Assembly: GCA_022690815.1 (NCBI GenBank)
Contig: JALCZJ010000022.1
Location: 1-46,043 of the forward strand
DNA from: Ferrimicrobium sp.
Lineage (GTDB): Bacteria; Actinomycetota; Acidimicrobiia; Acidimicrobiales; Acidimicrobiaceae
DNA length: 46,043 nucleotides
Direction of reading: 5' to 3'
Each line of letters begins with the position of its first letter. The first letter of the stretch is position 1. The position numbers were made by a program, and so were the translations under genes. The notes beneath the pieces were generated by a model. That model worked only from the letters and a program-made list of their open reading frames with translations, searched no databases and had not been told where the DNA came from. Of this stretch, positions 1-7,467 are shown piece by piece.

Positions 1-80
1 CGAATGTTGGGTTTTATGTTGGGTCAATGGGGATCGTAGCAGTGATAAGATTCAGATTAGGCCTCTGAACTGGTAGAATG

Positions 81-156
81 TGGCTGGCGGGCCAGGGCTC
101 GAACCTGGAACCTCCTGATCCAAAGTCAGGCGTTCTGCCGATTGAACTACCCGCCA
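81..156 (-). tRNA. tRNA-Gln (anticodon UUG)
   Basis: The minus strand folds into a full cloverleaf. The acceptor stem TGGCGGG pairs with CCCGCCA. The anticodon stem CCTGA/TCAGG encloses a CTTTGGA loop, which gives anticodon UUG. The T arm CCAGG-TTCGAGC-CCTGG is canonical. The discriminator is G, usual for tRNA-Gln, and the CCA end is encoded. As I recall, a tRNA-Gln lies near glmU-prs-ispE in many actinobacteria, which fits the ispE gene close by. Confidence 0.97.
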
Positions 157-161
157 CTGCA

Positions 162-174
162 ACCTGTTACCTTA
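162..174 (-). promoter_or_regulatory. Probable tRNA-Gln promoter (-10 box)
   Basis: On the minus strand a TAAGGT box (174 to 169) lies 12 bases before the mature tRNA 5' end, which predicts a precursor leader of about 6 nt. The same hexamer appears before zwf and the PHP gene. No clear -35 is visible. Confidence 0.45.
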
Positions 175-221
175 CCATGCGCCGGATTGCCCGCCGACCA
201 ACGCGCCACCTCAGACTTGGA

Positions 222-232
222 GCGACTAGCAT
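222..232 (+). promoter_or_regulatory. bS22 promoter core (GCGACTAGCAT)
   Basis: TAGCAT (227-232) fits the actinobacterial TAnnnT -10 pattern and ends 9 bases before the bS22 ATG. Transcription would start at or within about 3 nt of the start codon, so the mRNA is probably leaderless. The 8-mer GCGACTAG at 222-229 recurs at exactly the same distance before the bL37 gene. Confidence 0.5.
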
Positions 233-241
233 TTCACAATC

Positions 242-340
242 ATGGGATCACTGATTAAGAAGCGCCGTAAGCGCATGCGCAAAAAGAAGCATAAGAAGAT
301 GTTGAAGAAGACGCGCTGGCAGCGACGCGCTGGTCGATAG
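242..340 (+). CDS. Small ribosomal subunit protein bS22 (AURKAIP1/COX24-domain mini-protein)
   Basis: This ORF encodes 32 residues, almost all basic. It starts MGSLIKKRRKRMRKKKH and ends in WQRRAGR. That matches the actinobacterial 30S mini-protein bS22 (33 residues in mycobacteria, starting MGSVIKKRRKRM) along nearly its whole length. The family binds 16S rRNA in the small subunit. No Shine-Dalgarno is present; a -10 box lies 9 bases upstream, so translation is probably leaderless. A T-tailed hairpin follows at 371-408. The gene is convergent with ispE. Confidence 0.93.
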   Translation: MGSLIKKRRKRMRKKKHKKMLKKTRWQRRAGR

Positions 341-370
341 CTGATCTTTTCACAACCGAGCGTACGGATT

Positions 371-408
371 CGCCCGCTGGCCCGTAAGGCTGGCGGGTGA
401 ATTTTTTC
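371..408 (+). terminator. Rho-independent terminator after bS22
   Basis: The arm CGCCCGCTGGCC (371-382) pairs, with G-T wobbles, with GGCTGGCGGGTG (388-399). A run of six T follows at 402-407. It lies 30 bases beyond the bS22 stop and abuts the ispE stop codon on the other strand. Confidence 0.75.
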
Positions 409-1232
409 TAACGCCTCCCCGCCGCAAGCTCGTCACGACCGACGGTACGACATGCAATCACAGCCACTGGCCCAACGGCGGTCGGGATGATGGTGGCCGC
501 GACGCCTGGGGCACGGCGCTTACACACCACACCAAGGTCAGTGGGTGACCCCTCAATAAACAACGTGGAGCCTGAGCCGGCCAGTTTGACGGGGCGTGCG
601 AACCGATCGGAGAGCTCATCGGCGAGGACACCCAAGCGCGGCTCTACGCTGCAGGCAGCCACATAGAGATCGTTCTCTCCCCCGTCGCCACCCACGGTGT
701 CGAACGTCTGATAGACCGCGGCAGTGGAGATCGAAAAGGCAGGCAAGAACAGTACATAGTTCCTGGCAACCTCGTCAAGTAGCCTCACCTCGTCACCAAT
801 CCCACCGACCGAGACATGCCCACCGACTAACGAAGGTGGTACGTCCGCACCTAGGACCGCCGTGGCGCTGACATCGCCACGGTAGCCAAGCGCCCGTAGG
901 ATAGCACCAGCGTCACTTGATCCACCCCCCAAGCCCGCTCCAGCAGGAATCCGCTTGCGCACGGTCACGCTGGCAGTGATCCCGATGAATTGGAGTGCCC
1001 GCATGACGGAGTTCGAGCCGTCGACGGGAACCTTGTACCGGCTGACATCTCCTACTATTGGGTCAGCAACCATCTGGACGAGCGCAGCACCGTCGGCATC
1101 CTTTATGTAAATCGCATCCGTCAAAGAGAGGGCGACCATCTCAGCCTCGATCAGGTGATAGCCATCACTGCGCCGTCCACGCACCTTAAAGTATGTCGTC
1201 AGCTTGGCTGGCGCGTTAACCCGGTAAACCAA
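408..1232 (-). CDS. ispE: 4-diphosphocytidyl-2-C-methyl-D-erythritol kinase (IspE)
   Basis: This is the GHMP kinase of the MEP isoprenoid pathway, phosphorylating CDP-methylerythritol on the 2-hydroxyl in the cytosol. Visible family marks are APAKLT near residues 7-12, the Gly/Ser-rich ATP loop PAGAGLGGGSSDAG at 96-109, the catalytic Asp region GADVP near 129-133 and a late AGSGSTLF. The length of 274 aa is normal. The only usable start is TTG at 1232, which overlaps the end of rsmA by 17 bases, so translation is probably coupled. It closes the tatD, rlpA-like, rsmA, ispE run and supplies the same pathway as dxs at 31-33 kb. Confidence 0.96.
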   Translation of the reverse strand: MVYRVNAPAKLTTYFKVRGRRSDGYHLIEAEMVALSLTDAIYIKDADGAALVQMVADPIVGDVSRYKVPVDGSNSVMRALQFIGITASVTVRKRIPAGAGLGGGSSDAGAILRALGYRGDVSATAVLGADVPPSLVGGHVSVGGIGDEVRLLDEVARNYVLFLPAFSISTAAVYQTFDTVGGDGGENDLYVAACSVEPRLGVLADELSDRFARPVKLAGSGSTLFIEGSPTDLGVVCKRRAPGVAATIIPTAVGPVAVIACRTVGRDELAAGRR

Positions 1233-2073
1233 CGCCGGCCTGTTCTAGTCCACGCGCCATGGCAATCCATTCGTCCATCGCAAGCGATTCTGGACGGCGA
1301 GTGACCTCAATCCCCAATGCCTCGACGATCACGCGCTGTTCGGGGGCCAAGACCCGCCGCAGCATTTGCCTGCGATGGCCAAAGGTTCCACGGATCAACC
1401 AAAGAAGAGTGGCATAGAGTTGAGGCTCGACCACGGAGAGAGGATCACGCACCCGATCAAGTCTGATGACCTTCGAGCCAACCTTGGGGGCTGGCACGAA
1501 AACCGACGGAGGAACCGTCAGCACCGCTTTGGCGGTCGCGAGCAGCGCGACATGGACACCAAACGCCGAAGAATTCCTCGTCCCCACTGGGGCAAGCAGC
1601 CGATCCGCCATCTCGGCCTGCACCATGACGACCAACGACTCAACATACCAGGCATGTTCGAGCAACCGGAGAATGATTTGGGATGCGATGTTGTATGGGA
1701 GGTTGCCGACGGCGACAGTTGGCAACCGCGCGACATCAGCACCTATAAAATCGAAGCGCAACACATCATCGTTTACGATGTCGACGTTGGTGATGCCTCG
1801 CTCCGCCAACGACAGGTGCAACTCAGCCACCAGCCGGCGATCGGCCTCGATAGCCAGCACCCGTTCAAAAGTGTCAGCAAGGAAAATTGTTAACGCACCA
1901 GCCCCAGGACCGATCTCGATCGCTCGTGCTCGCTGCCCAGACGACGCTTCGCTGGCAATCTTGCGCGCGATGTTCGCGTCGATCAGAAAATTCTGACCAA
2001 GAGCCTTCGATGGCTCAAAGCCATGGGCGAACAGCCTGCGATTAAGTTCAGATTTGGATACACCAGTGGCCAA
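1216..2073 (-). CDS. rsmA: 16S rRNA dimethyladenosine transferase (RsmA/KsgA)
   Basis: This enzyme makes the N6-dimethyl groups on two adjacent adenosines of the 16S rRNA 3' hairpin during 30S maturation. It shows the family start LGQNFL (about 25-30), the SAM loop EIGPGAG (53-59), acidic IEAD (about 75-78) and the catalytic NLPY (124-127). The length of 285 aa is typical. The start is TTG at 2073, immediately after the stop of the RlpA-like gene; no ATG or GTG gives a better N terminus. The pair rsmA-ispE is conserved in actinobacteria. Confidence 0.96.
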   Translation of the reverse strand: MATGVSKSELNRRLFAHGFEPSKALGQNFLIDANIARKIASEASSGQRARAIEIGPGAGALTIFLADTFERVLAIEADRRLVAELHLSLAERGITNVDIVNDDVLRFDFIGADVARLPTVAVGNLPYNIASQIILRLLEHAWYVESLVVMVQAEMADRLLAPVGTRNSSAFGVHVALLATAKAVLTVPPSVFVPAPKVGSKVIRLDRVRDPLSVVEPQLYATLLWLIRGTFGHRRQMLRRVLAPEQRVIVEALGIEVTRRPESLAMDEWIAMARGLEQAGVGLPG

Positions 2074-2688
2074 CTATTGCCAGTGTAGCACCGCTTCGGT
2101 TAGGCCTTGTCCAAGCGGAGCAATGTTGGCAAACGAAGCAGGCGAGAGGTCGAGAATACGACCGCCAACATAGGGACCTCGATCATTGACCACACACTGG
2201 GTCGAGGCTCCTGTTGAAGCATTCGTCACCGTTACTACTGTTCCGAACGGCAAACCCGGCGAAGCGCACGTCCCCGCAGGAGAGCCATACCAGGAGACAA
2301 CTCCGGACTGCGTGTACTCAGGTGGTGGTGGAGGAGGAGGTGGTGGTGGTGGTGGTGGAGGTGGAGGCGTGGCCACCGGCAACGGGATGGGTAGCGGGCC
2401 AGGGGGTGGTGTCGGCGGAGCCACCAGCGGGGTCACGCCAGCCGTGGCATTGGCCAACGGGCCAAGGTCGGCGAGTACCGCGAGGCCATTTTCACTCAAG
2501 AGTGTGACCGTCGATGTCGATGAATACGTAACAGGGAGCGCTCCGTTGGGACCAACAGGTCCAACAGATTGCTGACGCCCAGCGGTGCCATAGCTAGCGA
2601 GGGAGAAACTCCCAGGCTCAGCAGCAACCGCCCAACTGGTCGCGACAAGTGAAGCAAGGCCAATACCGACTGGCATTGCCTTGCCCAT
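2074..2688 (-). CDS. Secreted RlpA-like double-psi beta-barrel protein with a 16-proline linker
   Basis: The predicted product has about 204 aa. An N-terminal signal peptide (hydrophobic stretch, then a possible AVA-A cleavage site near residue 23) is followed by a Ser/Thr/Gly-rich spacer, a Pro-rich region with 16 consecutive prolines (about 108-123), and a C-terminal RlpA-like domain starting GVVSWYG with VVNDRGPY and LDLSPASFANIAPL. RlpA-type domains act on or bind peptidoglycan. I infer an exported cell-wall protein. In mycobacteria the position between tatD and rsmA is held by rpfB, a resuscitation-promoting factor. The start is uncertain: ATG 2688 is chosen for the signal peptide, but in-frame TTG 2697 is possible. 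The stop abuts the rsmA start. Confidence 0.82.
   Translation of the reverse strand: MGKAMPVGIGLASLVATSWAVAAEPGSFSLASYGTAGRQQSVGPVGPNGALPVTYSSTSTVTLLSENGLAVLADLGPLANATAGVTPLVAPPTPPPGPLPIPLPVATPPPPPPPPPPPPPPPPEYTQSGVVSWYGSPAGTCASPGLPFGTVVTVTNASTGASTQCVVNDRGPYVGGRILDLSPASFANIAPLGQGLTEAVLHWQ
2320..2367 (-). repeat. CCN trinucleotide run encoding 16 prolines
   Basis: On the plus strand this reads as 16 successive GGT/GGA triplets. In the coding frame it is 16 proline codons, mostly CCA with some CCT. Near-identical triplets make it prone to slippage in steps of one proline. It would form a stiff polyproline spacer between the exported N-terminal region and the RlpA-like barrel. Confidence 0.9.
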
Positions 2689-2746
2689 GCGAACCAACTT
2701 CTTGCGAAGTCTCAGAGCGAAGTCCTTCCACTCGACAATAGGACAT

Positions 2747-2768
2747 CAGATTCGCCTAAACGAATCTG
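2747..2768 (-). promoter_or_regulatory. Perfect inverted repeat before the RlpA-like gene
   Basis: CAGATTCG (2747-2754), a 6-base loop and CGAATCTG (2761-2768) form an 8-bp perfect hairpin about 60 bases before the RlpA-like start. It could be an operator or an RNA hairpin in the leader. No T tract follows on the minus strand. Confidence 0.5.
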
Positions 2769-2790
2769 CAACGGCGCAAAAGCCTTGGTC

Positions 2791-2809
2791 AACTTAGCAT
2801 GGCTAAGTT
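2791..2809 (-). promoter_or_regulatory. Second perfect inverted repeat in the RlpA-like leader
   Basis: AACTTAGC (2791-2798), loop ATG and GCTAAGTT (2802-2809) form an 8-bp stem with a 3-nt loop. It lies between the tatD stop and the first hairpin. Together the two stems fill the 150-base gap between tatD and the RlpA-like gene. Confidence 0.5.
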
Positions 2810-2832
2810 ACCACCTCGTCACTTCTCAGGAG

Positions 2833-2840
2833 ATTTTATA
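2833..2840 (-). promoter_or_regulatory. Possible -10 box (TATAAAAT) for the rlpA-like, rsmA, ispE unit
   Basis: TATAAAAT on the minus strand, 8 bases after the tatD stop, is the best -10 match in the gap. It would start a leader of about 135 nt carrying both hairpins. No convincing -35 was found. Confidence 0.35.
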
Positions 2841-2847
2841 CGCTTCT

Positions 2848-3624
2848 TCAATGTATTTGAAAGACTTCAATAGCATTCTGCCACGTCCGCTGAGCAAATT
2901 CTTGTGGCTCAACGCCTCTGAGCTGGGCGAGAAAAGATCCTGTGATGGCGACATTGGCGATCCGATTCGGGCGTCCACGAAGTGGGACTGGCGCCAGGTA
3001 GGGAGCGTCTGTCTCCACCAGGATCCGCTCAAGCGGCGTCAGGAGAAAAGCTTGGCGAACGTCGTCGGCGTTCTTGAAGGTAGCAATCCCCGAGAAGGAT
3101 AGATACGCCCCTATGTCAAGTGCTCGCTCGGCCTCAGCGGGCCCCCCCACGAAACAGTGCATGATGACACGGCGTGGCACGCCTTCGTCTTCGAAGATGC
3201 GAAAGGTGGCATCCCAGGCATCGCGCGTATGTACCACGAGTGTTCGATCGAAGCGCTTGGCAAGCGCAATCTGACGTCGAAAAACCTCATCTTGCACCGC
3301 AGGCCGTGAATACTCATAGAACAGGTCAAGGCCGCATTCGCCAACACCGACGACAACCGAGGGGTTCTGCTCGATGAGCGTGGCGAGCGCCGCCAGGTCC
3401 TCGTCCGTTGCCGCATCGGCATCGTGGGGATGAATTCCGACGGTGGCACGCACCGTGAGAGCGGAGTCATCAGCCTTCATCGACGTCACAAGATCCACAA
3501 CCTCTCTCGAGGATGCCACCGACGTACCGACCGCGACGAACCCATTTACCCCTGCCTCTTGCATAGCGGCGACCTCAGCCCCAAGACCATCGAGTGTGGG
3601 GTGGGCGTGCGAGTCAAACCACAT
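2848..3624 (-). CDS. tatD: TatD family metal-dependent hydrolase/DNase
   Basis: This is a TIM-barrel metal hydrolase of the TatD family, generally a Mg-dependent 3'-5' exonuclease. It shows the N-terminal metal motif DSHAH, the Glu in GVGECGLDL, His in VVHTRDA and IMHCF, and the late ETDAPYLAP. ATG 3624 is preferred over 3630 because AAGGAG then sits 8 bases upstream. The metG stop and this start overlap as TGATG. The product has 258 aa. The order metG-tatD is shared with many bacteria, and the following rsmA-ispE pair matches mycobacteria. Confidence 0.93.
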   Translation of the reverse strand: MWFDSHAHPTLDGLGAEVAAMQEAGVNGFVAVGTSVASSREVVDLVTSMKADDSALTVRATVGIHPHDADAATDEDLAALATLIEQNPSVVVGVGECGLDLFYEYSRPAVQDEVFRRQIALAKRFDRTLVVHTRDAWDATFRIFEDEGVPRRVIMHCFVGGPAEAERALDIGAYLSFSGIATFKNADDVRQAFLLTPLERILVETDAPYLAPVPLRGRPNRIANVAITGSFLAQLRGVEPQEFAQRTWQNAIEVFQIH

Positions 3625-5123
3625 CAACATCGCTCCTTCGAAAGACGTGGGAAGAGCGGCTCCACTCGTTCAAGATGACGCGGCTCACCGCCAGCGACCC
3701 ATTGCAGTACGCCTGGGTCCCCAAGACCTAGCCGCGTCAAGACCCCTTCAGCGGCGCGCGGAATTGCGGGGCTGAGCAGACTACTCGCAAGCCGCAGGCC
3801 TTCGGTGACGGCGCCAAGACACCAACTCGTCTCCGCATCGCCGGCCGGCCGTCGCCACGGCTCGACCTGTTCTAGGAGCGCATTTGCAAGGCGCACGATC
3901 TCCATCGCTGAGGCGAGTGCCACATTGGGACGGAATTCGTTCCAGGCGACACACCCCTGCGCGCAAAGATCAGCAATCGGTTGTGTTCGCTCGTCAAGCT
4001 CGGGAACAGGCGGAGCTGCTCCATCGAGCTTTTGCACAATGAGTGCCACGGTACGCGAGACCAGATTACCAAGATCATTAGCAAGGTCTGCGTTATAACT
4101 CGACTCCAAGCGCTCTAATGACACATCACCGTCAGAGCCAAAACTGGTGGCAGCCAGAAGATAATACCGCAAGGCATCCGAGGATAATTCATGAACCACT
4201 GATAATGGATCGATCTGGTTTGAACTCGACTTTGACATTTTAGCGCCGTCTACAAGTAGCCAACCCGTCACCAAGAGCTCGGCAGGTGGCTCGATACCGG
4301 CTGCCAAGCACATCGCGGGCCACCAAACGGCGTGGAAACGAATAATATCCTTTCCCAACAGGTGATGGACGGCTGGCCACCACTGGGTGAATCGCTCGGG
4401 GTCCTGGGCGTACCCAATGGCCGTAAGATAATTGATGAGCGCATCGTACCAGACATAAAAGACGTGATTCTCATCCCACGGAACTTGCACACCCCAGGAG
4501 ATGGAGGTACGAGTAATTGAGATATCTCGGAGACCCTGTCGCAGGAAACCGAGCACCTCATTGGCTCGAAATTGTGGGGTAACCTTGATAGCTCCAGATT
4601 GATAGAGATCAATCAACTGATCGGTAAACGCAGAGAGTTTGAAGAAGTAATTTTCCTCACTCATCTCCGTCACAGGTCTTTCATGAACTGGGCACCGATT
4701 GCCGTCAAGTAGTTCACTCTCTTCGTAGTATGCCTCGCAAGCGACACAATAGAGTCCGACATAGTGTCCCTTTTCGATATAACCATTGTCGTAGATGGTC
4801 TGCAAGAACTGCTGCACCGTTTGATGGTGACGCTCTTGGGTCGTGCGGATGAAGTCATCAAAGGCGATATCGAGTTGGCCCCACGCGCCGATGAAGTGCG
4901 ACGACGTCTGGTCAACCCAAGCCTGGGGAGAGATGCCATGTTCGTCGGCGGACTGCTGGATCTTCAGTCCATGTTCGTCCGTACCGGTGAGGAACAGCAC
5001 CTCATCGCCTAGGAGACGATGCCAGCGCGCAAATGCATCAGCGTTGATAGCCGCATAGGCAGTCCCTAGGTGCGGATCACCATTCACATAGAAAATCGGT
5101 GTCGTGATATAGAAGCGACTCAT
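3624..5123 (-). CDS. metG: Methionyl-tRNA synthetase (MetG)
   Basis: A class I aminoacyl-tRNA synthetase charging tRNA-Met. The HIGH-type signature is PHLGTAY near residues 17-23, the KMSKS loop is AKMSKSSS, and a zinc-knuckle insert CVACEAYY...CPVHE is present. The length of 499 aa fits the short actinobacterial form with no C-terminal dimer domain. The start is ATG at 5123, after a 39-base gap from rsmI. It overlaps tatD and lies in the ychF-rsmI-metG-tatD operon. Confidence 0.97.
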   Translation of the reverse strand: MSRFYITTPIFYVNGDPHLGTAYAAINADAFARWHRLLGDEVLFLTGTDEHGLKIQQSADEHGISPQAWVDQTSSHFIGAWGQLDIAFDDFIRTTQERHHQTVQQFLQTIYDNGYIEKGHYVGLYCVACEAYYEESELLDGNRCPVHERPVTEMSEENYFFKLSAFTDQLIDLYQSGAIKVTPQFRANEVLGFLRQGLRDISITRTSISWGVQVPWDENHVFYVWYDALINYLTAIGYAQDPERFTQWWPAVHHLLGKDIIRFHAVWWPAMCLAAGIEPPAELLVTGWLLVDGAKMSKSSSNQIDPLSVVHELSSDALRYYLLAATSFGSDGDVSLERLESSYNADLANDLGNLVSRTVALIVQKLDGAAPPVPELDERTQPIADLCAQGCVAWNEFRPNVALASAMEIVRLANALLEQVEPWRRPAGDAETSWCLGAVTEGLRLASSLLSPAIPRAAEGVLTRLGLGDPGVLQWVAGGEPRHLERVEPLFPRLSKERC

Positions 5124-5162
5124 TGACCTCGGTCCAATCCATCATTGCGGTAAAAGGCTAGT

Positions 5163-6002
5163 TTAACTCGGCTCATCGCCATCGGACCGACGAGCTACCA
5201 TCAACTGATAGGCCTCCCGAATCGCGATCCCCCGCACCTCGGCAAAAATCGTCGCAGCCTCCTTGGTGCCGAGGCTTGATCGAGCAAGTGCCGCCAACAG
5301 TGGCTCACTCGCCTTGGCAGAGGGCGCTGACGTTCTCGACCGATCGATCGCCACTGCCCACTCTCCCTTGACGTCGACGGTCATCAGCCATGCATGAGCC
5401 TGTGCCAGTGTCATCCAACGGATCGACTCATGAAGCTTGGTGAGTTCTCCCAACAAGAGGGCGTATCGATCGCCATCGATGGCTGCGAGTTCTGCCAAGG
5501 TCTCACGCAGCCGCTTCGGGGATTCGAGGAAGACCCCGACGGCGGGAGCAGCCATCAGGCGCTCAACCATCGCCTTGCGCTCCTGGCCGTGTCGCGGCAG
5601 GAACCCGTAAAAACAAGCAGCACTCAGGTCTTGGGGCCACAGTGCCAAGGCAGCCGACAACACCGACGGGCCAGGGACCGGCGAGACCTTCGCTCCCTGA
5701 GCGAGGGCGAGTGCAACATAGGCCGCGCCAGGATCGGAGACTCCTGGCATTCCGGCATCCGAGACCAGTGCGACGTCGCCCTCCTCGAGGGCAGTACTGA
5801 ACTCGGCATCGGTGATCCGCAACCTTCCTTGGTAGCCGCGCACCAGGCGCGGTCGAAGATCCACAAGATGACATAGACGCCCAAAGACACGGGTATCTTC
5901 AGCGATCACGAGGTTGACCGACGCGAGACACTCGCGGGCTCGCGGGCTCAGGTCGCCAAGGTTGCCGATCGGAGTCCCAACGACGAACAGCGTGCCAGTC
6001 AC
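5163..6002 (-). CDS. rsmI: 16S rRNA (cytidine1402-2'-O)-methyltransferase (RsmI)
   Basis: A tetrapyrrole-methylase-fold enzyme that 2'-O-methylates C1402 in the decoding centre. Visible marks are the N-terminal LFVVGTPIGNLGDLSPRA, AEDTRV, SDAGMPGVSDPG and PVPGPSVLSAAL, plus FYGFLPR. The length of 279 aa is typical. The GTG start at 6002 overlaps the upstream small gene by four bases (GTGA), so the two are coupled. With rsmA it makes two rRNA methylases in the same operon region. Confidence 0.96.
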   Translation of the reverse strand: MTGTLFVVGTPIGNLGDLSPRARECLASVNLVIAEDTRVFGRLCHLVDLRPRLVRGYQGRLRITDAEFSTALEEGDVALVSDAGMPGVSDPGAAYVALALAQGAKVSPVPGPSVLSAALALWPQDLSAACFYGFLPRHGQERKAMVERLMAAPAVGVFLESPKRLRETLAELAAIDGDRYALLLGELTKLHESIRWMTLAQAHAWLMTVDVKGEWAVAIDRSRTSAPSAKASEPLLAALARSSLGTKEAATIFAEVRGIAIREAYQLMVARRSDGDEPS

Positions 6003-6316
6003 GAGCGAATCGTCATCCGATCACCAACCGATGGCGCACGGAGCGCGATGACGTGGCGTGGCAGGACAACGACGCGCTCGGTGGAGATCATCAACCATGG
6101 GCGGGCGGGCCGCAACTCACGCACACGTCTGACAATGAGATTGGTGTCCAACACGATAGCCACCCCCCGACCCGCCCTGCCAAAGCCAGGCCAGAGGATC
6201 AATCCAGTACCGAGATCCATCGCCAGGTCGAGTCCTGCGCGCATCGACCAACCGAGGGAGTGCGCCAAGATCAACGATGCCAGTACCTGACCATGGGAGT
6301 CAACCAACCATGCCAT
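5999..6316 (-). CDS. Small DUF192-like protein
   Basis: A 105-aa product. The middle and C terminus (GLILWPG, then a hydrophobic AIVLD, RELRPARPW, VVLP and a final PSVGDRMTI) follow the order of conserved blocks in DUF192 proteins, whose function is unknown. The match is by eye and weak: the usual GM.FP.D motif is not recognisable. It sits 5 bases after ychF and overlaps rsmI by four, so it belongs to the operon. The ATG has no strong Shine-Dalgarno. Confidence 0.6.
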   Translation of the reverse strand: MAWLVDSHGQVLASLILAHSLGWSMRAGLDLAMDLGTGLILWPGFGRAGRGVAIVLDTNLIVRRVRELRPARPWLMISTERVVVLPRHVIALRAPSVGDRMTIRS

Positions 6317-6321
6317 CGCTG

Positions 6322-7398
6322 CTATACGTTGAAGCGAATCTCTAAAACGTCACCATCGGCAACCAGGTAGTCCTTACCCTCAAGTCGCAACTTACCACCA
6401 GCCTTTGCCTTTGACCATGAGCCAGCCACAAGCAGATCCTCCCAGAAGATGACCTCAGCACGGATAAATCCACGAGCGAGATCCGAATGGATGACTCCAG
6501 CACACGCCACGGCATTCGATCCAGCCCGAAAAGTCCAGGCATGGGACTCTTTGTCGCCTGTCGTGAAGAAGGTGCGTCGATCAAGCGCGCGGTAGGCCGC
6601 CTCAGCGATTCGATCGAGCGCGGGACGCTCGATGCCAAGGGCTCCGAGCATCTCATCACGCTCCTCACGACTCAGACGTACGAGCTCAGATTCGAGTTTG
6701 AGACTCGCCGAGAGCACGACGGCATCGCCTCCAAGTTGGGAGGCAACCTTCGCCTCCAGCCCAGGGTCGCCCTGGGGACTCTCCTCATCGGTGTTGATGA
6801 TCGCTAGGACTCGCTTGTTAGTGAGTAAGAAGGAGTTGTGCAAGATCGCGAGCACCTCAGCGTCGAGGTTCGCGCGGTAGATCGGCGTACCTTCCCCAAG
6901 AGCCGCTCGCGCGACCTCAAGCGCCTCGATCTCGCCGGCCAATGACTTGTCGGCTCGTGCCGCTCGACGACGTCGATCCAGCGTCCCCTCGATACTGGCG
7001 AGGTCAGCCAAGGTCAACTCCAGCTCCAACGTCTCAAGGTTCTCTAGCGGATCGCTTTCACCCGGTATCTGGTCGTCCCGAAAGGCTCGCAGGACATAGA
7101 CGATGCCATCAACCTCGCGAATCTGACCAAGGAAACGATTGCCCAATCCAGCACCGGTAGAGCTACCCGAGACAAGCCCCGCGATGTCAGCGACCTGGAT
7201 GTGGGCATACACAAGCTTCTTGGAATCATGCAGCTTGGCGAGTTTATCCAGACGCTCGTCAGGGACGACCGCCTCACCGACCACACTCTCGGTCGTCGAG
7301 AATGGGTGCGGGGCGACAAGGGTGTCGGAACCAGTCAGTGCGTTGTAGAGGGTCGATTTGCCAGCATTTGCGAGGCCAACCAGGCCGAGTCGTTCCAT
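6322..7398 (-). CDS. ychF: Ribosome-binding ATPase YchF
   Basis: A TRAFAC-class P-loop protein of the Obg family that prefers ATP and binds the large ribosomal subunit. It has the P-loop GLANAGKSTLYNAL at residues 6-19, switch region DIAGL, NTDE in place of the NKxD specificity motif, and a C-terminal TGS domain with TFFTTG, ESHAWTFRAG and DLARGFIRAEV. Its 358 aa are normal. ATG 7398 has no Shine-Dalgarno but a TAGGCT box 7 bases upstream, suggesting a leaderless transcript. It is the first gene of the ychF-tatD operon and diverges from bL37. Confidence 0.96.
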   Translation of the reverse strand: MERLGLVGLANAGKSTLYNALTGSDTLVAPHPFSTTESVVGEAVVPDERLDKLAKLHDSKKLVYAHIQVADIAGLVSGSSTGAGLGNRFLGQIREVDGIVYVLRAFRDDQIPGESDPLENLETLELELTLADLASIEGTLDRRRRAARADKSLAGEIEALEVARAALGEGTPIYRANLDAEVLAILHNSFLLTNKRVLAIINTDEESPQGDPGLEAKVASQLGGDAVVLSASLKLESELVRLSREERDEMLGALGIERPALDRIAEAAYRALDRRTFFTTGDKESHAWTFRAGSNAVACAGVIHSDLARGFIRAEVIFWEDLLVAGSWSKAKAGGKLRLEGKDYLVADGDVLEIRFNV

Positions 7399-7405
7399 AC
7401 CCAGA

Positions 7406-7411
7406 AGCCTA
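7406..7411 (-). promoter_or_regulatory. ychF -10 box (TAGGCT), leaderless start
   Basis: TAGGCT on the minus strand ends 7 bases before the ychF ATG, which puts the predicted transcription start at or next to the start codon. The identical hexamer precedes the PfkB kinase GTG by 8 bases. Confidence 0.5.
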
Positions 7412-7447
7412 CCGTGATTCGCTCGGTGGCAACGTGGAACACGTGAA

Positions 7448-7458
7448 GCGACTAGTGT
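7448..7458 (+). promoter_or_regulatory. bL37 promoter core (GCGACTAGTGT)
   Basis: TAGTGT (7453-7458) ends 9 bases before the bL37 ATG. The preceding 8-mer GCGACTAG (7448-7455) is identical in sequence and distance to the one before bS22. Confidence 0.5.
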
Positions 7459-7467
7459 GTTTTGCCT

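Noticed and set aside
2186-2575. Plus-strand ORF with a long glycine run
   Set aside because: It is the antisense shadow of the polyproline tract in the RlpA-like gene.
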